Origin: Porodaedalea pini
Taxonomy: Eukaryota > Basidiomycota > Agaricomycetes > Hymenochaetales > Hymenochaetaceae
NCBI GenBank assembly: GCA_002794775.1
Contig: NBAY01000031.1
Span: forward strand, 480,876 to 544,875
Direction of reading: 5' to 3'
DNA length: 64,000 nt
The notes under the pieces are model-generated. The model searched no databases. It was not told the DNA's origin and worked only from the letters and a program-made list of their open reading frames with translations. This document shows positions 12,201 to 23,123 of the stretch, piece by piece (position 1 is the stretch's first letter; every line of letters begins with the position of its first letter). A program made the position numbers and the translations under genes.

Positions 12201-13288
12201 CGATTGAGATGCGCCGTCGACAGGACGGGTATACTGAGAAGAATTCTTAGCAAAATTCTGACAAGTAGAACATAATGAGGACTAACGGAAGAAGTGTCCA
12301 AAGTCACAGAATTCGAATCATCTCTGTGGGCACCCGTGCGAGAAGAAACTCTTTCAAGCAAAAGCAAATCGACCGAGCTGTCTTGGTCTGAAACCGCGCC
12401 ATCCTCAGGATATGGTATGAGCGCCGAGGCTAAAGATCCATCGAACAAAGGTCTGCTAGAAAGGTCCTTCTTTAGTTCAGAAGAGTCAGAAACACCTTTT
12501 ATTCTTCTCGGGCCAACATAAGCTCTTTGCACAGAACCAGGCTTCACACGAGCATGCTGAGAGACGAGGTATAATGAAGGCTACTCATGACATGAATGCA
12601 GGTATGGGCTTACCGTCTTCACGGCTGCGCTAAAAGACCCAGGCTTGCCACGCATAGACGAATCCTAATGGAAGGGACAGAGCAATTTTGAACTCGTTTA
12701 GTATGAAAACACAGGATGCCAATCGGTATGAGCTCGACGTACGGTGTCTTGCTCGACAGCTGGTGCGTTAGACTTCACTTCTGGATTCGACGGCTTCCGC
12801 GAGGTGACCACAATCTAAAGAAGGCGTGCAAAAAAAAGAGACATTAGCACCGATGACTCGTATGACCTCAATTCAAAATGCAAATCAGGGCATTGATTGA
12901 GCTCACGCGCTCGAGGACGCGTCTGGTACAACGCAAGGCCACGACGGTTCAAACCACTGTACCAGGTGGACGGCGTGTAGATGATGATGAGTTTGATAGA
13001 ACGCACCTGATCGAGCATATCATCTTCGTCGCTCCGTCTCGCGTTGGCGCGTCTTTGTGTCCACCCCGCCATGGCTTTCGAGACGCTGTCCTTCACGCTT
13101 TGCTCGAACGTGGAGCCACCATCGTGACATTCTTCTTGGTCCGCTGCACCCTTGACCTCGTCACCTCTCTCGCTTCCTGCGCAGCGATCCGCAGTGATGC
13201 TGGGTTCGCGCTGCGGCGAAATGCTGTTCAGCTCGGCCGGGGAGTCGAATAAAGATCCGTCCCAGTTCGCGAGTTCGGAATAAGGCAT
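9297..13288 (-). CDS. 4CXXC_R1-type zinc-finger protein
   Basis: Six exons (13288-13007, 12814-12743, 12664-12614, 12556-12287, 12233-10792, 10740-9297) encode about 1186 aa. The only clear domain lies across the last intron: CHHCRTRN, then CPLHFCHRCIV, then CPACKGTCLCKPCCRRQG. This matches the zf-4CXXC_R1 domain of the MYC-target/MAO-A-repressor (CDCA7, JPO) group, which in animals recruits chromatin remodellers. The rest is long, Ser/Glu/Lys-rich and probably disordered, with SSSSEP, SSSDDEF and SESSSESEAG acidic-serine patches and Arg/Lys tracts, fitting a nuclear protein. The N-terminus (PYSELANWDGSLFDSPAEL) matches nothing I know. It starts head-to-head with the GTPase gene at 13556, 267 bases away. 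Function is inferred as nuclear/chromatin-associated only. Confidence 0.82.
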
Positions 13289-13555
13289 TATTCTTAGGAA
13301 AAAGCAGAGGTGAGCGCTCGTTCTTGTAAAAATTGGCATAAAAACGGTACAAACGTCTATATGGTACGTGAGCATATGAAGGACGGTCGACAGTGGGACA
13401 GTAAGCTATAGCAAGCCTTCGGTAAAGACGAACGCCGTCAGGGTCCACTTTACATTTCAGCCGTTTACCATATAAGGTTATTCTTACGTTCACGGTACTT
13501 AACGCGTGCTTTGCTTCGTGGCTTCAATCTTTAAACCTTCATCTCACACAACAAA
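13289..13555. promoter_or_regulatory. Shared divergent promoter region
   Basis: A 267-base gap separates the starts of the 4CXXC protein (-) and the NUG1-like GTPase (+), so both promoters must lie here or overlap the genes. A TATA-like string is not obvious. The 13530-13555 stretch just before the GTPase ATG is pyrimidine/A-rich (CATCTCACACAACAAA), a usual fungal leader. Confidence 0.45.
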
Positions 13556-15646
13556 ATGGGCCGAAATAGTCGGTATTTAGCACCGAAATTCCTCGACATA
13601 TACTCACCGAGATTATCCTATAGAGCAGACGAAAAAGGACGTTCCGACAAAATCTAGTGTGTGGTTTACATCGTAGCGGCCACTCTGAATACTCATGACC
13701 ATCGTCGTTCCTCACAGAACTCAAGAAAGATCCCGGAATACCGAGGCTGCCTGATCTGAAGCAGAAGAAAAATGTGGAGAGGCAGAAGGCCACGCAGGTG
13801 CGCCTTGTACCTGTATAACAGAAAGAGGAGGATACTAATACAAAACGTACAGCGCTCTGTGCAGCCTTTCAAGCGCGACCAGGACTCGCCTATGGCTTCT
13901 GAGCCGACGCTCTCTTCACTTGCTGCCCTTGCAGAAGCGTCGGAGGCAACAGGAAGAATGTATGATGATACCATTGTCGACCCTTCGTCCTCGACAGACG
14001 CGTACAAAGTGCAGCTCCGCAGACAATACATCCGCACTTTGCACAAAGTAATCGAGGAGTCCGATATAGTTATCCTCGTCCTCGACGCACGCGACCCAGA
14101 GGGGTGTAGGAGTAGGCTGGTCGAGGAGGAAGTACGTCGGCGGGAACATGAAGGGAAGAGGCTTGTTTTCGTTCTCAATAAGATTGGTAGGTGTCCCCTC
14201 GCTTCAAGACTTCATCCTAATCAATTGACTTCTCCACAAGACCTCGTCCCTCGCGCAAATGCAGAAGCATGGCTTCGCTATCTGCGACACACAACACCAA
14301 CTTTACCGTTCCGCGCCTCCACGCAGCAGCAGCGCTCGAATCTCCTTTCCAAGACCTCACCCGCGCTCCTCAACCTGCTCAAGGGCTACAAGCGCACCGC
14401 AAAAGCCGGCAGCATCACCGTCGGTGTCGTCGGCTACCCGAACGTCGGGAAGAGCAGCCTCATCAACTCGCTCCGCCGCGCGAAAGTCTGTGCCGTCGCC
14501 GCCGAGGCCGGCTTCACAAAGGAGATGCAGTCCGTGCAAGTCGAGAGGGGCGTACGCGTACTCGACTCCCCCGGTGTCGTCTTTGACGATGATGAGCAGG
14601 AGAACAGCAACGTCCTCCTTCGCAATGTCGTCAAAGTCGAGGACATGAAAGATCCCATCGCTGTCGGTCCGTTATATATACTCTAGACTGCCTTGTTATC
14701 AATTATACTCACTTCATATTTTAGTCGACCAAATCCTGTCGAAAACGGAGGTCTCAAAAATACAGGAGATCTACAAGCTCCCTCCCTTCACTTCTACGCT
14801 CGAACTCCTCACAATGCTCGCGCTCTCGAGCGGGCGACTGCATAAGGGCGGCACACCCGACGTGCTCGCCGCCGCACGGCAAGTCATCCAGGACTGGAAC
14901 GCACAAAAGATACCATACTACTCCGTCCCGCCCGCAATACATCCCAGCAATGTACCCGCGACGGTCAGCGCCGCCGCCGCAACAAAATACGGGTTGGAAC
15001 AGGGCGGGGCAGGGCCAGCGATCGCACCCGGTGCAGAGGACGTTGGGAGCGCGCAGATTGTTAAGGAAATGGCGCCCGCGTTCGACCTTGGCGGTTTATT
15101 CTCCCAAGCGGACGCTGGCGCGTTTGATTGTGAGATGCAGGACGGTGAGCAGGAAGCGGTGCAAGAGGACGGCATGTAAGCTATCTCGATTTATCCCACA
15201 CGTACCAAGTCAATATACTTACAGTGGCTGCTTGTAGTATCGAGATGGAATCAGACGACCTCACCCCACGCATCCCGCGAAAACGCTCCCGTTCCCCCTC
15301 GCCCTCGCCCTCCCTCTCCATGCGCGCCGAACCAGGGTCCGACTTCCTCACCGCCCCAAAACCCGACACGCCTCCTTCTAAACGGCAAAAACGGTCCCAA
15401 GAAACGCCTTCGTACGACACTGCCGCACACGAACGGACCACCGCAGGTATCGCAGGACAGAACCCTCTCGGGCGGCGTACGCTCAAAAAGGATGCGAAGC
15501 GCGCGAGGAAGGCGGCGCGGAGGGCTGGGAGGGGGAGGGGCGCTGCTGGTCGCAGCGGAGATGGAGGGATGGAGGTGGATGATGAGGGACCGGAGAGCGG
15601 TCTTGCGTTTACGTTCATGGCGGGCGTCGATGGTGTTGTTCCATAG
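13556..15646 (+). CDS. NUG1: Nucleostemin/NUG1-type nucleolar GTPase
   Basis: A circularly permuted GTPase for 60S ribosomal subunit maturation and export. Exons are 13556-13568, 13624-13656, 13718-13797, 13853-14186, 14241-14666, 14725-15175 and 15238-15646 (581 aa). The basic start TKKDVPTKSKLKKDPGIP is the family entry motif. Then come DIVILVLDARDPEG, NKID (G4), GYPNVGKSS (G1/P-loop) and LDSPGV (G3), in the permuted order G4-G1-G3 typical of this family. The region ADAGAFDCEMQDGEQ and the C-terminal Arg/Lys-rich tail (RRTLKKDAKRARKAARRAGR) fit nucleolar targeting. The N-terminal basic arm is shorter than usual. The first exon is only 13 bases and its GTCGGT donor is unusual, so the true start could differ. 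GNL3L/Grn1 and NUG1 are hard to separate by eye. Confidence 0.88.
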
Positions 15647-16047
15647 AGTTTAAGCCTTTCTCTTCTGTTTTTCATTGGATTCGGCGGTACTGACATCATT
15701 TGTACTGTAGAATATGCACTATGTACTCACCAATTCTGTCATGTTCACGAATAATGACAGGGTCTGTCAGACCAGCACAGACAAAATGTTAATAATTTAA
15801 AGACGCGATAGTATAATATGCGAATACAACGAAGAAATCGAAAGGAATGACAGACATGGTGGACATATATATGCATCTGACAGTATGCAACCATGCAACT
15901 GTTTATGCGAAGTTACAATGAATGTCCGTATATCGCCCGTCGGCCGCAATGGACTCAATGTTCTAAGCCCTTTTCGTGCGAGGAACCCAGCTCGTATATC
16001 ACCCTCCTGCGCTCCAAGCTCCACCCCTACGCACCCCCATCACTCAA

Positions 16048-16727
16048 TCAGTTTGAAGCCCGCTTTTTCAAGCCGAACCGATGCCTCTTCTTCTCCTCCG
16101 AGACGCTGTGCCCTGAGCCGGTCGATTTCACGCTCGCATTGGAGTCGTGGCGCTCGAGCACGGGCTTGCTCTCGCTCGTCCCGCCGGCGTTGTCCGCGGT
16201 CGCGAAGCTCGACGCGCCCATGGCTTTAATGAACCCGCGCTGTGTCGCGTCGAGGTAGTCCTCACGACTGTAGCGCGCGGCCGTGCGCACGGAGACGCCC
16301 TTGTCGGAGATCGTCAGTCCCCGGTTCTTCAAACTTCATGGTTACAATGCGATGTGTATCATATCACATCAGAACGGATTCGAAAGATGCACACGGCGAG
16401 GGTCGGTGGGAAAGGGTTAATGGATCAGCACGTAAATATGTGGGCTGCGATGAACTGAAGGAGACGTACGATTCCTTCGTCGCACTGACGGTCGTGGATA
16501 TCTGGTCCGCGATGAACTTCACGCCGAAAATAGCCCCGACAAACGCAGATGCCGTCTTCATTTCGCGGATAGAAGAGTAAATGATCTAAGCGAGTGTTCT
16601 GTGCACGCGAGGAGCTAGATGACATACCAGAGCGAACGCGATAATGTCAAACCTGTTTACGATGTTTCGAAGGTGAGCAACTTCGTCCGGAGGACTGCGA
16701 AACAGAGTGTACGCACCAAGAAGCCAT
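16048..16727 (-). CDS. Small single-pass membrane protein, unknown
   Basis: Four exons (16727-16717, 16652-16628, 16555-16470, 16333-16048) give a 135-aa protein. The first ~30 residues are hydrophobic (WFDIIAFALTASAFVGAIFG), probably a membrane anchor or signal anchor. An amphipathic Ser/Thr/Lys stretch, the motif SREDYLDATQRGFIKAMG, and a Ser-rich, Lys/Arg-ending tail (EEKKRHRFGLKKRASN) follow. Frame is kept over three splice joins, and the reading avoids all stops, which supports a real gene. I do not recognise the family. The pattern suggests a small organelle membrane protein of fungi. Confidence 0.6.
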
Positions 16728-18763
16728 GTCTTACTCTACCAAGAAACAGTAACAACAATCGCGACGAGCACACAGCCAAGACAAGCTGAAGACAAGAGTC
16801 AGGGTAGAATCCGCAGCTAGTCCTGACTAGCTTGTCGGACGGAAATAAAGCAAAGGATTTATGATAGGATACACAGGCTTCACAAAGGAGAGACAGTAGT
16901 CGAGGGGGTGATGGTGGTGCAAATTCAAGCTTGAGATGCTATGAAGGCTGTGACGTCGGCAGTACTACTGCCTTTTCGAGACCTGCCGATCAATAAATTT
17001 CGGCGTCCTGTTGTGCGGGCAAACCCCACTTCCGCGTCCGCGCGGTACCGCACTGCCAACTACTACTACTATTCATTGTATGCGCACAGGTATGCGCACA
17101 GACTCCAACAACCGTTCTCCCTTTTTCACGTTCTGGAATGTACTGAAACCTTTCACGAGCCAACCGACTCCCTCAGCTGTTTTTTCGAACTTGATAGTGC
17201 TTCTAATCGACGGATCAAACTAAGGAATCACCGCAAAGCGAATAATGCGTCCTGGCATTATCGCAAAATTATGGAACACTTGCTTCGCGCGCAACCATGC
17301 CGATGACGTTTTCCCTTCGTCTTCAATATCAAAGGAATTCTCATCCCAGGAAGCTCTCTGACAAAAAACTTACTCGACGTGCTGCTATAGTGACCCAAGC
17401 CTGGTCCGAGTTCCTTGACTGCCCCGGGACGACATTTGGAAATACTGTTCGTATCTCTAATGCGTCGAGGCATTGGATGGGACAGCCAGGCACGCAATTC
17501 TGTGAAAGCTTTCGAAGGATAATATGAGTACTTAAGATCTTGACTACCCCTATCCCCCTTAACTCCCCCAAATGTGAAACAAGCAGGAGGGTGGGAATGA
17601 AACCAGAGCAGGATGGGATTCGCCGAGGGGAAGAGACAGTTCGGATCTAAAGCAGAGCGAAGGATAGATCCATCTGCTTACTGGACGAAAATACAGCTTG
17701 TGGCCAAGACCGGACAGCAGACAGATACCAAAGAGGTGGTCTTCAAGGCTGCTAATAAGACGTCGAGTCAAACAAAAGGAAGGTACAGAAATGGCCCAAA
17801 TGAGTTAGGTGTGGACTGCCGGTGGAGTCAATAATCACCACGTATCACAACAGTTATACAGATTGCCGCCTAGTCATGCATATAACCGCTCTGAGAGATG
17901 CTGTTAAACTATATGAGAGCACTGCTGTAGTACGAGATGAACAAATTCCGTGACTTCGCTATGATTAACTGAGTGGTAGCGAGGAACCCAATGACTATCC
18001 TTTGGCATGAAACCAAATATACAGATTTAAAAGATATCAGATTTAATCATCTTACCGTGTAAATCCTTTGCTCCCAGCGAATGATACAAGCATGGTAAAG
18101 ACCACCTGGACAAGTCCTTAAAATTTGCATTTATGGAACATCAGAGCATCACGACTACTCGCCGTAACAATCATGTACATGTCTGTATTTCGTCATATAC
18201 ACTACAAACAAATACAAATGGCAAATGAGCAGTGCCCAGTATACAAAGACAAAGAAATCGAAAAGAAAAAGAAACAGGCCAGTTAAACGTGCAAGTAGGT
18301 CCGATGGTCTGAAATGCCAACTCATAATCGACTCGCCGCATCCCGAAAAACTAGACTGCGTGTCCCTTTGGGACGTGGACTGGACAAGCAATCCGTACAT
18401 ATAATTTACAAGCTTCGTTACTTTACACCGGATTTCTCGATTCACAAGGTCCAAAGGTAAGGTATGCAGCTAGTTTGCGGAAGGGGGGGATTATGTATGT
18501 GCTGCGGTGCGAACGACGGTGTCGCAGAAGAAGGGAGGGAGGCTCAGACAACGAAGACGACAGGGAGCAGCAAATTTGAGGGAGGACAGCAAGACACGAT
18601 ACGAACAACGAGGACGAGGGCGAGGATGACGATTAAAATGTGGATGCAAATGCGGGACGAGACATGCAAGGAATAGCAGAGCACTGGCGGGGACCCCAGA
18701 AACGAAACACGAAAGGAAAAATCAAGAGCGAACAATAAAACCGACCTGCATGCGGCTCATGGC
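16728..18763. other. 2-kb intergenic stretch without a recognisable gene
   Basis: Between the starts of the small membrane gene (-) and the 3' end of the FHA gene (-). Only short ORFs without domain signatures are present, and no spliceable conserved protein was found on either strand. A 12-base tandem duplication (TATGCGCACAGG-like) sits near 17079-17102. An unannotated non-coding transcript cannot be excluded. Confidence 0.5.
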
Positions 18764-21702
18764 TCATAGCACATAGGCAAGCATCGCCCATGCAAGCGCC
18801 GCACCCAGACCCGTGTAACCAGCCGCCGCCGCAACAGTCATCGCAGCCGATTCCGCACCTGTCCGCGTGCGCTTCGCAGGGCGGACCTCTGGCTGATCAA
18901 TCGGTTCATGGAACTCTTGGATTCTTTCTGCCAGTGGCCGGCCTACTTGCGAGCTCAGACTCATGATGAGCCTTTCAGCCTCAAGGTCCCTGGTACCTAG
19001 AGTGCAGATATCGTCCATGCGCTTCCGTTTCCTGCTTACCGGCAACGGCGAGTCGAAACGACCGTGCGTCGATAAAAGTTCCTCACGACTCTGTGGTTCG
19101 TCTGCTTGAACTCCCCGTTCGACACGCACCGATTCGGATGCACGAGCATCTATTTTCGCCATGAGGATCTCCATGAGACCTGACAAACGACGCATCTCTG
19201 TGATGACAAAGACAAGAAATCAGCCGCTGTCCTTATTAAATTTTGACAAAACTTTCGAGGTGACTGACCTTCACGCATCGACTCCATCTCTTTCCGAGCC
19301 TCGTCCACAGACGTGGCAGCCGCTGAAGTCGAAGCAGAAGCAGAAGAAGTGGAAACGGGGCCCGCCATTAAGGCGCCCTCGCCCTCGCGGAGCTCTTTCA
19401 TGCGAGTCTCGAGCGAGCGAACCCTCGCACGGAGCAAGTCCATATCTGGTGCCCGGTTGGCAACAATAGACTATACACAGAAGTAGCGTATATCAGTAAA
19501 GAAACTACTGAAAGGCAGACACAAGTGCGTACCTTCTCGATGTATGGCCATCCCGCTAGTTCAGTGGACACTGCCGGATTTGGAGAGGTTGACCTGCGGA
19601 CGGGTCCGAAGCGAGACCCAACACGTTTTCCACGTCTTGAAATGCTAATTGGACTCAGAGGCGTTGGATTATATGAGAAGCCGAACCTCGCCGCCCTGCG
19701 CCTGCGTGCATGTTCTTCATCCAAAGGAGATCCAAAGCCAAGCCCCAAAGAAGTAGATTGCGACCCTGGCGTCACTGGCACTACTGCTGGCACTTCTTCG
19801 ACTGGCCGCTGTTCATAACCATGCACTTGTTCTCGTTCTTCCTCCTGCTCTACATCTCCAGGCTCTTCCTCTTGGTCATGACAGTGGCAGTGTTGCTGCC
19901 CCTCAAGTTCTGCAGGCCCGAGGTCCAACTCGTCAACGTCAGCATTGGCATCGAACACCGCACGCGCACGGAAACTCGGACTTCCACCCCGACTCGTGCT
20001 AGGAGAGATCTCCATCGACTTCTCATCATCATGCTGTACCTCATCGACCTTTTTCACTTCCCCACCCTGGTCCGCATCTGCATCAGCACTCTCGGAACTG
20101 TCATAGCTGTAGTCCCCATCTTCGTCTCCTTCGTCTTCGTGGTGCTCAACGTAAAAGCTGCCGTGGTCGCTGAGCTCAAGTCCGAGCTGGTTCTGCGGGT
20201 GGGATGGCTCTTGCCAGGCGAAGATGGAACCTGAGACTTCCTCTTCCGGGACGACTTCCGGCTCTCCGAAGATAGAGCCCGAGGTCTCCTCTTCCTCGGC
20301 CCCGGCCGAGTATGCTGTATTTGCACTCGGAACAGCATCCTGATATGAGTTGGGCGGGGCAAGCGAGGTCGAAATGTGGATGATTGTGTCTACTTCTTCG
20401 GTGTCATGTTCGGGGTTAGGTGCCTGGCCATCATCGACCTCTTCCTCATTTGTATCTGCTCTGCTGTTACTCACGCCACCAAAGAAACCCAGCTCTCGAA
20501 GAGATGGTAAGCGACGGATGGCAGGAAGCTGAATAGTCGGCAATGGAGGAAGCATTGCACGCAACACATTCCTAGCGCTTGCAGTACGGTTCAGGTCAAA
20601 CACACCTCGATTAGGACTGCCGTCGTCCGCGTTTCTACTTCCACTGGCGAGGCTTTCAAAAGACGCGGATGCTGAAGGTGCTCTGTCCAACGGCAATGGA
20701 ACGTGGGAGATCACGGGCGAGGAGTCTGGAGAACTCCCGCTCAGGCCTCGGCTGTCGTTGTCTTCCCCACCTGAAGACGACGAGATGCAGTCCGTGTCCT
20801 CGTCGAGCTCTGACACCCCAGCGGAGTTGATGTACATCCCGTAGCGATTGGGCGGAGGGGTAGCGTAACGGGCGGCGGCATCATGCATAAAAGTGACGCG
20901 CAAGGTAACAGGTTTCCAATCCTGAAAGGCGAACAGTTGAGTCGAACAACATCATAGATGTCGATGATGACTAGGTCAGCAGATTGTAAAATTGTACGCA
21001 CCCGGTCATCCCGCATTATGGATTTACCCAGTAGCAGGGTATCCCCGGACCGCAATGTGTAATGTCTACGCGGTTTGAGTCTTTCCGGGAAGAAATCACG
21101 AAAGTTGACGCCCTCCAGATACGTTCCGTGCATCGAGCCTACATCCATGACCGTAACCTATCCGTTGCAGAGCATCAAGTCAGTATGAGTAGACGAACGA
21201 GAATCAAGGATGTGGCGCGATATGAATGATTATCATAGTGGAAAATGGAACGGTCAACAGCGCTAAAAGGGAAGAGCGACACATGAAGTGGGGTAGACAA
21301 GGGCTGAACTGACCGAGCCATCCTCTGCGAACGTTATCCGTGCATGTCGTCGGCTCATAACGGGGCTGCTGAACGTGGCTCGTGCTGCGCCGTCTGCGGC
21401 GACCGATATATGACCTGATGGATGGACGAGGGTCGCACGCACGAAATCCACCGTCCGATGTACACCGCGAACGAGAGTATATTCCCGATGAACGTCTCCT
21501 TCATTCGACATGTCGTCGCACGAGAGCGCGACGCCTGCAGAAGAGGTAACGATGTATCAGCGCACTGCGATCCCCTATTCGATAACGAAACGAAGGCACC
21601 TGTCACGAGCCGGACATCGTCGTTGTTGGCAGCGTTGTGTATAGAAGGATTCGAGGGCGAGAGCACGGACGACGATGGGCGCAGTCTGTCCCGGATGCTC
21701 AT
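18764..21702 (-). CDS. Tail-anchored FHA-domain protein (SLMAP/Far10/Vps64-like)
   Basis: Six exons (21702-21600, 21534-21314, 21157-21002, 20921-19533, 19470-19269, 19197-18764) encode 834 aa. The N-terminal FHA domain shows SSPVMSRRHARI, FAEDGSVTVMDVGSMHGTYLEG and RSGDTLLLGK, the phosphothreonine-binding fold signature with the conserved Arg-Arg-His and Gly-Thr. A long acidic Ser/Glu region follows, then a heptad-like segment (DMDLLRARVRSLETRMKELR). The C-terminus is one hydrophobic helix (AAAAGYTGLGAALAWAMLAYVL) ending the chain, so it is tail-anchored. FHA plus coiled coil plus C-terminal anchor is the architecture of SLMAP, Far9/Far10 and Vps64, STRIPAK components at ER/nuclear-envelope membranes. 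Identity within that group is an inference from layout. Confidence 0.82.
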
Positions 21703-21941
21703 GGTGCGAGTGGAAGAAGTGCAGGCTGTCGTCGCAGTCGCTGTCAATGTGAACGAGTGACTTCGCCACAGGGTGCCTAAATTCGGTATATCAGTTACGT
21801 AATACAATAGGTTCGGGACTTGAAATGGACACTGTGCGGCTAGACCTCAGACGTGACTCGAGTGGCAACAGTTGGCGGTGATGGCGCAGTCCAGCTTGTC
21901 CACGTCGCCCGACGCTCTCTAGTACTCACTTGTGGTTCAAT

Positions 21942-22305
21942 ATGGCTAACGCTCTGGGTGAAGTCTGTTCTGTCTTTGCACTCGCATGTGTGGAAGTTGT
22001 GTCGGGCATTTGCTACGACTTCACGTCTAACCGTGCGTATATGCCTAATTCTAACCTACACTTCCTTCCTTTTTTATGTATTCACAGGTCAGAGCTGCAC
22101 GCAATGCATCTGCCCATACTCGTGTTCTTGCCGATGTTGCCCGCATAATTGCTCATGTGGTGAAAATAATTCTGTCGGCCCTGTTCATCTACCGGACGAG
22201 CCGGACGCAGAACAAGAGCCAGAAATTCGCTCTGCTCAACCAGAACCTCATCTTGCCCCCCAAAGCACCGTTGCAACGGCAGTGACCGATTTAGGGGCTA
22301 CTTAA
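21942..22305 (+). CDS. Small cysteine-rich membrane-associated protein, unknown
   Basis: Two exons (21942-22032, 22088-22305) encode 102 aa. The first ~25 residues are hydrophobic with Cys (VCSVFALACVEVVSGICYDF), compatible with a membrane segment or secretory leader. Then comes a dense cysteine block, SCTQCICPYSCSCRCCPHNCSC, with eleven cysteines in 22 residues. The tail is acidic and Pro/Gln-rich. It could be palmitoylated at the membrane, bind metal, or be disulfide-linked outside the cell; the sequence alone does not decide. The start is the first ATG in frame. It is divergent from the FHA gene, 239 bases away. I recognise no family. Confidence 0.5.
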
Positions 22306-22747
22306 TGAGTAGGTTGTCATTAACTTCTAAGTCTGTATTTGAAGTATGCATTGAAAGGCCCTGTCTTTAGCTTTCAGACCGAGGAATACACGTACTGTCC
22401 AGCAGCTATTATATTTCGCAACACTCTCTGTACATTTCGGAGTAAAGTCCTACTCATCGACGCATGTATGACAGAGTGATAATTTCACATCCTCACAATT
22501 TGTGCAAGCCTCCGATCCCATCCTTTTCTCTGTATCAGTAGACCCGATTGTATGTACTTAGGTTGTATCAGTACTATGTAGTGAACACTCTATTCCGAGC
22601 ATTTCTTTGCAAAAATTCGCAAACTGAAGCGTGACTCAAATAATCGAATATGCGCACCTTGCCATCTACTGAAGCCCCCTGGCACTAAAAAAAAGTGCAA
22701 AATGAATGGTTGGGGGCGTTTAAAAACCTTTCTGTCACATATGCGAG
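22306..22747. other. Intergenic stretch before the tRNA
   Basis: AT-rich 3' flank of the cysteine-rich gene and downstream flank of the minus-strand tRNA. The run CACTAAAAAAAAGTG lies near 22682; in tRNA sense the T-run at about 22687-22694 lies about 55 bases past the tRNA end and could serve as a pol III terminator. Nothing else was seen. Confidence 0.4.
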
Positions 22748-22846
22748 TTCGGATACGGGGAATCGAACCCCGAGCTGCCGCGTTCATATAGCCATTGATA
22801 ATAGGTTTATGAGAGGCGGCAATGTTAGCCGTTACACCATATCCGA
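22748..22846 (-). tRNA. tRNA-Glu (anticodon CTC) with intron
   Basis: On the minus strand the acceptor stem TCGGATA (22846-22840) pairs perfectly with TATCCGA (22755-22749), with discriminator A at 22748. The D-arm reads GTGTAACGGCTAAC, typical of fungal tRNA-Glu. The anticodon stem GCCGC/GCGGC encloses loop C-T-CTC-A plus C, with the anticodon at 22813-22811. A 27-base intron (22809-22783) interrupts directly after position 37, the standard site. The T-arm is GGGG-TTCGATT-CCCC. CCA is not encoded, as expected for a nuclear gene. Confidence 0.93.
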
Positions 22847-23123
22847 TACAAACATACTGATGAAGCCCTAGTACATAATGAGCCAGTCTGCCGCAATTGT
22901 AATTAAACAGATATTCGGCTTAAGCTGACAAGCTCACGGTCTTGGTTCTCACTTTCTTATCGTATCGCCTCATTCTTTCAGTGCGAGCTAGTCGAAAGAC
23001 GTGTTAGTACACACATCTTGCAGTACTAGTGGTCACGCAACTCCTTATCCTGTCGAACAATAATTCTATTCTAGTAATATTTAATACACTATAATCGGCG
23101 CATCTAGTTTGTGATTATGCGAT

